Position numbers and translations under genes: made by a program. Of a stretch of DNA of 23,641 nt, positions 14,889 to 22,023 are shown in pieces. Source of the DNA: Marinospirillum sp. (GTDB taxonomy: Bacteria > Pseudomonadota > Gammaproteobacteria > Pseudomonadales > Halomonadaceae); the NCBI RefSeq assembly GCF_014859565.1, contig NZ_JACUUA010000040.1, positions 1 to 23,641 of the forward strand. Direction: 5' to 3'. Position 1 is the first letter of the stretch, and every line of letters begins with the position of its first letter. The notes beneath the pieces are model-generated. The model did no database searches and was not told the origin of the DNA. It worked only from the letters and a program-made list of their open reading frames with translations.

Positions 14889-17747
14889 ATGCGTTTAACC
14901 AAAAAAACTGCTGCCAGCACTGATGCGGCACAGAGTGAAGGACTCGGCGTCAGCCGTCGTGGCTTTCTGAAGGGAACCAGTGTTGCGGCTGGTGGTTTGG
15001 CTGCCACTGGCCTGCTCGGTCAGGGCATGATTCGCAAGGCCGAAGCAAAAACAGCAAAGTCCACTGCACCAGTGGAAGTGAAACGTACCATCTGTACCCA
15101 CTGCTCGGTGGGTTGTGGTGTTTATGCCCATGTACAGGAAGGTGTCTGGACTTATCAGGAAGCAGCCTTTGATCACCCGATCAACAAGGGTGCTCATTGC
15201 GCCAAGGGTGCTGCCCTGCGCCATCATGGTCATTCTACCCGTCGCCTGAAATACCCGATGAAACTCGAAGGCGGCAAGTGGAAAAAACTCTCCTGGGAAC
15301 AAGCCATCAACGAAATTGGTGACAAAACCCTGCAGATTCGTGAAGAGTCCGGTCCTGACTCAGTGTTCTGGCTAGGTTCTGCCAAGTTCAACAACGAACA
15401 GGCTTACCTGTTCCGCAAGTTTGCCTCCCTGTGGGGTACCAACAACGTGGATCACCAGGCGCGTATCTGCCACTCCACCACCGTCGCCGGAGTTGCCAAC
15501 ACCTGGGGCTATGGTGCGATGACCAACAGTTACAACGACATGCAAAACAGCAAGTCGATTCTGTTTATCGGCTCCAACGCGGCGGAAGCCCACCCGGTTT
15601 CCATGCAGCACACCCTGATTGCGAAAGAACGCAACAACTGTAAAGTGGTCGTAGTTGATCCGCGTTACACCCGCACTGCAGCCAAGGCTGATGAGTATGT
15701 GCGTATTCGCTCCGGCTCGGACGTGGCTTACATCTGGGGTCTGCTGTGGCACATTTTCAGAAATGGCTGGGAAGACAAGGAATACATCAAACAGCGTGTT
15801 TACGGCATGGACGAAATCCGTAAAGAAGTTGAACAGTTCCCACCTGCCGTTGTGGAAGATATCACCGGTGTGGGTGAAGCCCAGATGTACAAGGTCGCCA
15901 AAATGCTGGCCGACAACACCCCCGGCTGCGTTGTGTGGTGTATGGGTGGAACCCAGCACACTACCGGCAACAACAACACTCGTGCTTATTGCATTCTGGA
16001 ACTGGCGCTGGGCAATACCGGCAAATCCGGCGGCGGTGCCAATATTTATCGGGGTCACGATAACGTACAGGGTGCTACTGACTTTGGAGTGCTCTCAAAC
16101 TCCCTGCCGGGTTATTACGGTCTGGCTGAAGGCTCCTGGAAACACTGGGCTGGTGTATGGAATGTGGATTTTGCGTGGCTGAAAAACCGCTTTGACCAGA
16201 ACACCTACCGTGGCACCAAGCCCATGAATGCCACCGGCATTCCCGTCTCTCGCTGGGTGGATGGTGTACTGGAAGATAAAGAAAAAATTGCGCAGAAAGA
16301 TAACCTGCGTGCGGTGTTTTACTGGGGGCATGCTGTTAACTCCCAGACCCGTGGCCCGGAAATGCGCGAAGCCATGAAAAAGCTGGATATGATGGTGATT
16401 GTGGATCCTTACCCCACGGTTGCCGCTGTCATGAACGACCGCACCGATGGTGTGTATCTGCTGCCAGCCTGTACCCAGTTTGAAACCTACGGTTCCGTGA
16501 CCGCATCCAACCGCTCTATCCAATGGCGCGACAGGGTGATTGAGCCTCACTTCGAGTCCAAATCCGATCATGAAATCATGTACCTGTTTGCCAAAAAACT
16601 GGGCTTTGCTCAGGAGCTAACCAAACAGATCAAGGTGAATGGCAACGAGCCACTGATTGAAGATATCGTGCGCGAATACAACCGTGGCATGTGGACCATC
16701 GGTTATACCGGCCAGAGCCCGGAACGCCTGAAATACCATCAACAAAACTGGCATGCCTTTGATTTCACCAGCCTGCGCGGCGTTGGTACTGAAGCAGATG
16801 GTGAGTTTTATGGCCTGCCCTGGCCTTGCTGGGGTACTGCCGAGATGAAACACCCTGGTACCCACATCTTGTATGACACCAGCCTGCCGGTCAAAGACGG
16901 TGGCCTCGGTTTCCGTGCCAACTTCGGTGTTGAGCGCAACGGTGTCACCCTGCTGGCAGAAGGTTCTGCTCCGGTTGGCAATGAAATCGGTGACGGTCAC
17001 CCCGAGTTCACTGCTGATTTGCTGAAACAGCTTGGCTGGTGGGATGACCTGACAGCGGAAGAGAAAAAAGCTGCTGAAGGTAAAAACTGGAAAACCGATC
17101 TGTCTGGCGGTATCCAGCGTGTTGCCATCAAACATGGCTGTGCGCCGTTCGGTAACGGCAAGGCACGTACCATTGTGTGGACCTTCCCGGATGCCATTCC
17201 GAAACACCGTGAACCCCTCTACACCACCCGCCGTGATCTGGTTGCCAAATACCCCACCTGGGATGACTTTGAGTCCATCTTCCGCCTGCCGACGCTCTAC
17301 AAGTCGATCCAGCAGCGCGACACTTCCGCCGAATTCCCGATCATTCTGACCTCCGGTCGTCTGGTGGAATACGAAGGTGGTGGTGACGAAACCCGTTCCA
17401 ACCCTTGGCTGGCTGAGTTGCAGCAAGACATGTTTGTGGAGATCAACCCCTTCAACGCCAACACCCTGCGCATTCGTGATGGCCAGGATGTCTGGGTTTA
17501 TGGGCCGGAAGGCGGCAAAGCCAAGGTCAAGGCACTGGTCACCAACCGTGTTGATCGCAACGTGGCCTTTATGCCTTTCCACTTCGGTGGACGCTTCCAG
17601 GGTGAAGATCTGCGCAGCCGCTACCCGGAAGGCAGTGACCCCTACGTTCTGGGTGAATCCGTGAACACCGTAACCACCTATGGTTATGATCCGGTCACCT
17701 TGATGCAGGAAACCAAAACCACCGTCTGCCGAATTGAAGCAGCCTGA
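14889..17747 (+). CDS. fdhA: Formate dehydrogenase alpha (catalytic molybdopterin) subunit, Cys type
   Basis: This is the 952-residue catalytic subunit of a respiratory formate dehydrogenase, oxidising formate to CO2 at a bis-molybdopterin-guanine-dinucleotide site (Mo or W). A Tat signal SRRGFLK is at residues 22-28, so the folded enzyme is exported to the periplasm. The 4Fe-4S ligands are Cys69, Cys72, Cys76 and Cys104 (CTHCSVGC and GAHCAKG). In the active-site stretch VDHQARICHSTTVAG the metal ligand is Cys194, encoded by TGC, where E. coli FdnG has selenocysteine 196, and His195 follows. Further cofactor-binding segments include GGTQHTTGNNNTR and a C-terminal dinucleotide-binding domain with LTSGRLVEYEGGG. 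The frame is intact with no in-frame TGA. AAGGGGAACC precedes the ATG. The beta subunit gene follows after 17 bases. The TorD-like chaperone and the moaB/moeA genes nearby would support its maturation. Confidence 0.96.
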   Translation: MRLTKKTAASTDAAQSEGLGVSRRGFLKGTSVAAGGLAATGLLGQGMIRKAEAKTAKSTAPVEVKRTICTHCSVGCGVYAHVQEGVWTYQEAAFDHPINKGAHCAKGAALRHHGHSTRRLKYPMKLEGGKWKKLSWEQAINEIGDKTLQIREESGPDSVFWLGSAKFNNEQAYLFRKFASLWGTNNVDHQARICHSTTVAGVANTWGYGAMTNSYNDMQNSKSILFIGSNAAEAHPVSMQHTLIAKERNNCKVVVVDPRYTRTAAKADEYVRIRSGSDVAYIWGLLWHIFRNGWEDKEYIKQRVYGMDEIRKEVEQFPPAVVEDITGVGEAQMYKVAKMLADNTPGCVVWCMGGTQHTTGNNNTRAYCILELALGNTGKSGGGANIYRGHDNVQGATDFGVLSNSLPGYYGLAEGSWKHWAGVWNVDFAWLKNRFDQNTYRGTKPMNATGIPVSRWVDGVLEDKEKIAQKDNLRAVFYWGHAVNSQTRGPEMREAMKKLDMMVIVDPYPTVAAVMNDRTDGVYLLPACTQFETYGSVTASNRSIQWRDRVIEPHFESKSDHEIMYLFAKKLGFAQELTKQIKVNGNEPLIEDIVREYNRGMWTIGYTGQSPERLKYHQQNWHAFDFTSLRGVGTEADGEFYGLPWPCWGTAEMKHPGTHILYDTSLPVKDGGLGFRANFGVERNGVTLLAEGSAPVGNEIGDGHPEFTADLLKQLGWWDDLTAEEKKAAEGKNWKTDLSGGIQRVAIKHGCAPFGNGKARTIVWTFPDAIPKHREPLYTTRRDLVAKYPTWDDFESIFRLPTLYKSIQQRDTSAEFPIILTSGRLVEYEGGGDETRSNPWLAELQQDMFVEINPFNANTLRIRDGQDVWVYGPEGGKAKVKALVTNRVDRNVAFMPFHFGGRFQGEDLRSRYPEGSDPYVLGESVNTVTTYGYDPVTLMQETKTTVCRIEAA

Positions 17748-17764
17748 TCCCAGAGGAGAACACC

Positions 17765-18403
17765 ATGGCTCGTATGAAATTTTTGTGTGACTCAGAGCGC
17801 TGCATCGAGTGCAACGGTTGTGTCACGGCCTGTAAAAACGCCAACGAAACTGAGTGGGGCATTCAGCGCCGCCGCGTAGTGACTCTGGATGATGGTGAAA
17901 TTGGCAAGGAGGTCTCTATCTCCGTAGCCTGTATGCACTGCTCCGATGCACCTTGTATGGCGGTTTGCCCAACTAACTGCTTCTACCCGACGGAAGAAGG
18001 CCTGATCCTGCACAACAAGGACACCTGTATCGGTTGTGGTTATTGCCTTTATGCCTGTCCTTTTGGTGCGCCGCAGTTCCCGAAACAGGGTGCCTTCGGA
18101 GCACGCGGCAAAATGGACAAGTGCACCTTCTGTGCCGGTGGTCCGGAAAGCGATCCAGTACTGGAACAGCAAAAGTACGGTGCCAACCGCCTGAAAGACG
18201 GCAAGCTGCCACTCTGTGCTGAAATGTGTTCCACCAAAGCCTTGCTGGCCGGTGATGCACAAGAAGTTGCGGATATCTTCCGTGAGCGAGTGGTTTACCG
18301 TGGACATAAAAATGGTGCCTGGGGTTCTAATCCACCTGCACCGGGCTTGACCGAGCTGGCACGTCAGGCAGCTGAGCTGGCCACTGATGCAGCGAGAAGC
18401 TAA
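17765..18403 (+). CDS. fdhB: Formate dehydrogenase beta subunit, four 4Fe-4S clusters
   Basis: The 212-residue electron-transfer subunit carries electrons from the alpha subunit towards the membrane cytochrome b. Four cysteine groups are visible: CIECNGCVTACK (Cys13, 16, 19, 23), CMHCSDAPCMAVCP, CIGCGYCLYACP, and a fourth built from CTFCAGG and CAEMC. This is the usual four-cluster ferredoxin fold of the DmsB/FdnH/HybA superfamily. The protein has no signal peptide and would travel to the periplasm bound to the Tat-targeted alpha subunit. It lacks the C-terminal membrane anchor of E. coli FdnH, in keeping with the shorter FDH3-type beta subunits. GAGGAGAACACC stands before the ATG. It is two bases upstream of the gamma subunit gene. 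Confidence 0.95.
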   Translation: MARMKFLCDSERCIECNGCVTACKNANETEWGIQRRRVVTLDDGEIGKEVSISVACMHCSDAPCMAVCPTNCFYPTEEGLILHNKDTCIGCGYCLYACPFGAPQFPKQGAFGARGKMDKCTFCAGGPESDPVLEQQKYGANRLKDGKLPLCAEMCSTKALLAGDAQEVADIFRERVVYRGHKNGAWGSNPPAPGLTELARQAAELATDAARS

Positions 18404-18405
18404 CC

Positions 18406-19467
18406 ATGAAAAACTGCAAGCGTAACTCTGGCAGCCTCTGGCTCAGCCTGGTTGCGCTGCTGCTGGCAGGCTGTTTATTCAGCCTGCCCTCAGTGGCTCA
18501 ACCGGAAAGCGGTCAGCCTGCTGATGCACGGCGCGAGTTGATGCAAACCCTACCAGGAGTCACACCCGACTACTGGCGAGATGTACAAGGTGGTGTCTCC
18601 GGCACCACCAGCTCGCGCAGTCCGGGTGCCAACACCCTGATCATGGTGGAAGGTGAACAGTGGCGAACCTGGCGTAACCAGTGGGTATCACCCGGTGGCT
18701 TGATTGCACTGGGCGGCAGCGCTTCCGCACTCTTACTGTTCTGGTTACTGTTTGGCCCGGTCAAACTGGAGCACCCACGCACCGGTCGCAAGCTCGAGCG
18801 TTGGACGCGGATGGATCGCACCATCCACTGGTATGTTGCCAGCCTATTTATCATTCTGGGCTTCACCGGCCTGATGCTGTTGTACGCCAAGTGGTTCCTG
18901 CAACCCATTCTACCGGGTGGCATCTGGGCCGCCTTTATGACCGCTGCCAAGAACATCCACAACTATCTGGGGCCGCTGTTTGCTCTGGGGTTGCTGGCGA
19001 TGATCATAAAATGGATTCGCCACAATGCCTTTAACCTGGTGGATCTGAAATGGTTTGCCAAGGGTGGTGGTATTGTTGGTAAAGGTCATCCTCCAGCCGG
19101 TTACCTGAACGGTGGTGAGAAGGTCTGGTTCTGGATTGTCACACTGGTGGGACTGACAGTGGTAATTTCCGGACTGGTTGCCGACTTCCCCAACTTTGGT
19201 CAGGGTCGTGAAACCATGCAGACCACTCTGCTGGTGCATGGTGTCGGTGCACTGATCCTGATGGCCGCTTCTTTTGGTCACATCTACATCGGCACCGCCG
19301 GAACCGAGGGTGCCTTTGAAGGCATGAAAACCGGTTACGTCGATGAAAGCTGGGCGAAGCAGCATCATGATCTCTGGTATGAAGCCGTGAAGGATCAGGC
19401 GATCAGTGAGAGTGAGCTGGAAGCACAAAAAACCGGAACGACCAAGAGTCAGACTCAGGCATCCTGA
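18406..19467 (+). CDS. fdhC: Formate dehydrogenase gamma subunit, cytochrome b556
   Basis: This 353-residue membrane subunit holds haem b and passes electrons to the quinone pool. An N-terminal signal-like segment (about residues 11-31) is followed by a periplasmic stretch of about 60 residues containing LMQTLPGVTPDYWRDVQGG, then transmembrane helices near residues 96-118, 140-163, 185-207, 240-262 and 275-297. Haem-ligand candidates are the histidines in RTIHWYVASL, NIHNYLGPLF, LLVHGVGAL and SFGHIYIG, as in the FdnI/FdoI family. The long N-terminal extension is typical of FDH3-type gamma subunits. The signal region contains LAGC with Cys23, a formal lipobox, yet the hydrophobic stretch continues and SVA-Q at 29-32 offers a normal cleavage site, so I consider ordinary cleavage more likely. 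The start is set by the two-base distance from fdhB. A strong terminator follows within 20 bases. Confidence 0.94.
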   Translation: MKNCKRNSGSLWLSLVALLLAGCLFSLPSVAQPESGQPADARRELMQTLPGVTPDYWRDVQGGVSGTTSSRSPGANTLIMVEGEQWRTWRNQWVSPGGLIALGGSASALLLFWLLFGPVKLEHPRTGRKLERWTRMDRTIHWYVASLFIILGFTGLMLLYAKWFLQPILPGGIWAAFMTAAKNIHNYLGPLFALGLLAMIIKWIRHNAFNLVDLKWFAKGGGIVGKGHPPAGYLNGGEKVWFWIVTLVGLTVVISGLVADFPNFGQGRETMQTTLLVHGVGALILMAASFGHIYIGTAGTEGAFEGMKTGYVDESWAKQHHDLWYEAVKDQAISESELEAQKTGTTKSQTQAS

Positions 19468-19483
19468 TCGACTGTTAAAAACA

Positions 19484-19525
19484 AGGGCTTCAGTTGTTCA
19501 TCTGAATGACTGAAGCCTTTTGTTT
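19484..19525 (+). terminator. Intrinsic terminator of the formate dehydrogenase operon
   Basis: GGCTTCAGT (19486-19494) pairs exactly with ACTGAAGCC (19509-19517). The stem extends inward with two wobble pairs and three more pairs (TGTTC with GAATG) around an ATCT loop. TTTTGTTTG follows. It separates the fdh operon from the DUF1244-moaB-moeA genes. Confidence 0.93.
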
Positions 19526-19609
19526 GCTGTTATAGCACTCTCTTTGTGGTTATCATCCTCGTTAAAGATTCAAACTGTTCATTTTGCCTTGCATGGAGAC
19601 ATCCCCCTG

Positions 19610-19933
19610 ATGAAAGCCCTTGACCCACAGGTACAGACTGAAATTGAAGCCGCCGCCTTTCGTCGTCTGCTGCAACATCTGGATAACAACAAAGATGTAC
19701 AGAACATCGACCTGATGATTTTGGCCGACTTCTGCCGCAACTGCCTGGCGAAGTGGCTGATGGCTGCTGCTGAGGATCAGGATGTAGAGCTGAACTATGA
19801 TGAAGCCCGTGAAATCGTCTACGGTATGCCCTACGAAGAATGGAAAGACTTGTATCAGCAACCCGCCACAGAAGCACAGCTCAAGGCTTTTGCTGAGCGT
19901 GAAGCGGCTCGTAAAGCACGGGGTGATCACTGA
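19610..19933 (+). CDS. DUF1244 family protein
   Basis: The 107-residue cytoplasmic protein is a clear DUF1244 member: it contains EAAAFRRLLQHLDNN, DVQNIDLMILADFCRNCLAKW and the near-invariant DEAREIVYGMPYEEWK. Function of the family is unknown. Two conserved cysteines (FCRNC) sit in the central helix region and could bind metal or take part in redox chemistry, but that is speculation. The ATG at 19610 gives the family's normal length; an in-frame upstream extension to 19520 runs into the terminator region and is rejected. No strong ribosome binding site is visible (GGAGA is about 11 bases away). Its stop TGA overlaps the ATG of moaB (TGATG), so the two are coupled. Confidence 0.9.
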   Translation: MKALDPQVQTEIEAAAFRRLLQHLDNNKDVQNIDLMILADFCRNCLAKWLMAAAEDQDVELNYDEAREIVYGMPYEEWKDLYQQPATEAQLKAFAEREAARKARGDH

Positions 19934-20454
19934 TGGCACAGGATTTTATTCCCTTGCAGATTGCGGTACTGACCCTGTCGGATACTCGCACCCTGGCCGA
20001 AGACAAATCGGGTGATGCACTAGTAGAAATGCTGCAGCAAGCCGGTCATCAACTGGCTGATCGTCAGCTGATACCGGATGACGTGTACCAGATGCGTGCC
20101 GTGGTCAGCCAGTGGATTGCTGATCCAGCCATTCAGGTGATCCTGACTACTGGCGGCACTGGTTTTACCGGTCGAGACTCCACTCCGGAAGCCTTGCGCC
20201 CGCTGTTTGATACTGAAATTGAAGGTTTTGGTGAGCTGTTCCGGCAGGTCTCTTATGAAGAAATCGGTTCATCCACCGTGCAATCCCGCTGCCTGGCCGG
20301 ACTCGCCAACCGCACCGCCATCTTCTGCCTGCCCGGCTCCACCGGAGCCTGCAAAACCGGCTGGAACAAAATCCTGCAGGAACAACTGGATGCCCGTCAC
20401 AAACCCTGCAACTTTGTCGGTATCCTGCTGAACGGCAAACAGCTGCATAGTTAA
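19933..20454 (+). CDS. moaB: Molybdopterin adenylyltransferase-like protein MoaB
   Basis: MoaB/Mog proteins adenylate molybdopterin so that MoeA can insert molybdate. The 173-residue product has the family motifs LQIAVLTLSDTR near the start, ILTTGGTGFTGRD (molybdopterin-binding loop) with the following STPEAL, and the C-terminal CLPGSTGACKTGW. Length and motifs match MoaB rather than the longer Mog. Its ATG overlaps the DUF1244 stop, and moeA follows after 22 bases. With moeA it provides the last two steps of cofactor formation for the neighbouring formate dehydrogenase. In E. coli MoaB itself appears dispensable with Mog doing the reaction; if no mog exists elsewhere in this genome, this protein is the likely functional enzyme. 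Confidence 0.95.
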   Translation: MAQDFIPLQIAVLTLSDTRTLAEDKSGDALVEMLQQAGHQLADRQLIPDDVYQMRAVVSQWIADPAIQVILTTGGTGFTGRDSTPEALRPLFDTEIEGFGELFRQVSYEEIGSSTVQSRCLAGLANRTAIFCLPGSTGACKTGWNKILQEQLDARHKPCNFVGILLNGKQLHS

Positions 20455-20476
20455 CATAACACTCAAGAGCCTCAAT

Positions 20477-21682
20477 ATGACCCAAACACCTGCCCTGACT
20501 CCGGTTGCGACTGCTCTTGAGCAGATGTTGTTATCCATTCAACCCGTTCAAGAATCAGAATGCCTGCCGCTCGATCAGATCACCGGGCGCATCACGGCAA
20601 AATCTGTGGTGTCTGGTGTGAACGTGCCTCCGGCAGATAACTCGGCCATGGATGGGTATGCCATAAACTGGGCTGACCGTGGCAAAACGCTGACTGTTTC
20701 CCAACGTATACCGGCAGGCAGTGCACCCCAGCCACTGCAGCCGGGCACCTGCGCCCGTATTTTCACCGGATCAGAAATTCCCGCTGGTGCAGACACCGTT
20801 GTGATGCAGGAGGTGGTGACTTTGACCACCGACGGTCAGGTCGTTATCCCCGCAGAGCTGCAACAAGGTCAAAACGTTCGCCCCTGTGGACAGGATATAA
20901 CCCTGGGGCAGGTTGTTGTGCCGGAGGGAATCCGACTGGATTACCGCCATATCGGTTTACTGGCGAGTGTGGGACAGGCAGAGGTTCAAGTGCTGCGTCG
21001 CCCAAGGGTGGCTTTACTGGCAACCGGGGATGAACTGGTGATGCCGGGGCAGCCCTTGCAAGCAGGGCAGATTTACAACTCCAACCGCCCCATGTTGAGC
21101 AGCCTGCTGCAATCCTTAGGTGCAGAGCTGGTGGATTTAGGCAATATTGCTGATACCCAGCAAGCCACGGAAGCGGCTCTGTTAAAAGCAGCTGATCAGG
21201 CCGACTTTATTTTATCCACAGGCGGTGTTTCGGTCGGCGAAGAAGATCACATCAAACCGGCAGTGGAAAAACTCGGGCAGCTAAACCTTTGGAAGCTGGC
21301 GATGAAGCCGGGCAAACCGGTGGCTTTTGGTCAGATCGGCAAGGCCGCTTTTCTTGGTTTACCGGGTAATCCGGTTTCGGTATTTGTGGGTGCTCAGGTG
21401 TTTTTATGGCCATTGCTGGCAAAACTGGTTGGGCAGCACACATCCGGTCAACTGCCACTGGAGCAGGGTGTAGCACAGTTCAGTGGGCGCACACAAATCC
21501 GGCAGGAATATCTGCGCGTCAGGGCAGAGTTACAGGATGGGCAATGGCAGCTGCAATCTTTTGCCAACCAAAATTCCGGGGTACTCAGCTCGGTGGTCTG
21601 GGCCAATGCACTGGCTGTTTTGCCGCCGCGCAGCAACATCCAGCCGGGTGACACAGTGAGCTTTATGCGTTATCAGCCGTGA
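20477..21682 (+). CDS. moeA: Molybdopterin molybdenumtransferase MoeA
   Basis: MoeA inserts molybdate into adenylated molybdopterin. The 401-residue product has all domains in order: the N-terminal helix and PPADNSAMDGYAI, the domain with GTCARIFTGSEIPAGADTVV (residues about 90-110), the MogA-like domain with LLATGDELVMPGQPL and IYNSNRPML, the active-site loop STGGVSVGEEDH, then MKPGKPVAFG and GLPGNPVSVFVG, and the C-terminal beta barrel. Length is normal for bacterial MoeA. The ATG at 20477 gives the expected family start, with only a weak AAGAG upstream. It is the last gene of the DUF1244-moaB-moeA group. The 3' end overlaps by about 20 bases with a small unrecognised minus-strand ORF. No terminator lies immediately after it. 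Confidence 0.96.
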   Translation: MTQTPALTPVATALEQMLLSIQPVQESECLPLDQITGRITAKSVVSGVNVPPADNSAMDGYAINWADRGKTLTVSQRIPAGSAPQPLQPGTCARIFTGSEIPAGADTVVMQEVVTLTTDGQVVIPAELQQGQNVRPCGQDITLGQVVVPEGIRLDYRHIGLLASVGQAEVQVLRRPRVALLATGDELVMPGQPLQAGQIYNSNRPMLSSLLQSLGAELVDLGNIADTQQATEAALLKAADQADFILSTGGVSVGEEDHIKPAVEKLGQLNLWKLAMKPGKPVAFGQIGKAAFLGLPGNPVSVFVGAQVFLWPLLAKLVGQHTSGQLPLEQGVAQFSGRTQIRQEYLRVRAELQDGQWQLQSFANQNSGVLSSVVWANALAVLPPRSNIQPGDTVSFMRYQP

Positions 21683-21872
21683 GTTCCGATAAATCCAACA
21701 CCAGCGGTGGGTTCATACCCGGATCTGCCCAGCGGCAACTGCTGGCATTGGCGGTGGCATAACCTCCCTGAGAGGCAGGATAAAACCCATAACCTTCATG
21801 AATGTGTCCAACCGTATTGACTATTTCCATGAAAGCCTGCGTTCGGGTGATGGTTGAGTTTGGTAACCCCAT
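21663..21872 (-). CDS. Unrecognised small ORF, possible gene remnant
   Basis: This minus-strand frame of 69 codons lies in the 341-base gap between moeA and the next gene. I do not recognise it. Its composition is protein-like: TVGHIHEGYGFYPASQGG, then NASSCRWADPGMNPPLVLDL. The last part recalls the end of larger secreted or calcium-binding proteins, but this is only an impression. Two starts are possible: the ATG at 21872 has no ribosome binding site, and an internal ATG at 21830 (55 codons) is preceded by GCAGG at workable distance. The latter begins exactly at the edge of a long palindrome. Its 3' end overlaps moeA. It may be a real short gene, the tail of a decayed one, or chance. Confidence 0.25.
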   Translation of the reverse strand: MGLPNSTITRTQAFMEIVNTVGHIHEGYGFYPASQGGYATANASSCRWADPGMNPPLVLDLSELTADNA

Positions 21873-21892
21873 TATCCGGGTAGCAGGCTTTC
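21831..21892. repeat. 62-base two-segment imperfect palindrome
   Basis: The outer arms GAAAGCCTGC (21831-21840) and GCAGGCTTTC (21883-21892) are perfect inverted copies. After a small internal loop, 21844-21853 pairs with 21869-21878 over ten positions, including two G-T wobbles. The apical loop is 15 bases. A short T-rich stretch follows on the plus strand. It could be a late terminator for moeA, a structured RNA, or a dispersed palindromic repeat. The wobble pairs suggest that folding as plus-strand RNA matters. Confidence 0.6.
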
Positions 21893-21904
21893 TTTAAAAC
21901 TGTC

Positions 21905-21927
21905 CGAACTATTGCGAACTATTGCGA
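21905..21927. repeat. Tandem 10-base direct repeat
   Basis: CGAACTATTG occurs twice in direct succession (21905-21914 and 21915-21924), and a third copy begins with CGA. It lies 12 bases beyond the palindrome and about 100 bases before the cyclic-nucleotide-binding-domain gene. It may be a slipped-strand duplication or a binding site on one helical face. Confidence 0.7.
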
Positions 21928-21978
21928 TAAGTGAGTCTGAAAAACTTAACTGAATCACGTTTTTTCCACCTGAACCTC

Positions 21979-21987
21979 TGCTATTCT
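21979..21987 (+). promoter_or_regulatory. Candidate extended -10 promoter of the cyclic-nucleotide-binding-domain gene
   Basis: TGCTATTCT matches the extended -10 form and lies 37 bases upstream of the ATG at 22024. Only a T-rich stretch (around 21960-21965) is present at -35. Confidence 0.35.
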
Positions 21988-22023
21988 TGCATTCATTCAG
22001 CACAGACAAGGAAAGATGAACGG

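Noticed and set aside
15468..15470. Selenocysteine at the formate dehydrogenase active site
   Set aside because: The codon is TGC (Cys194), not TGA, and the frame has no internal stop.
16617..17582. 321-codon minus-strand frame opposite the formate dehydrogenase alpha subunit
   Set aside because: A long antisense frame is expected opposite a codon-biased gene; no motifs and no ribosome binding site support it.
21831..21892. Integron attC site or cassette boundary
   Set aside because: The palindrome lacks RYYYAAC and GTTRRRY core sites at its two ends; a GTTGAGT occurs only in the apical loop, and no integrase is present.
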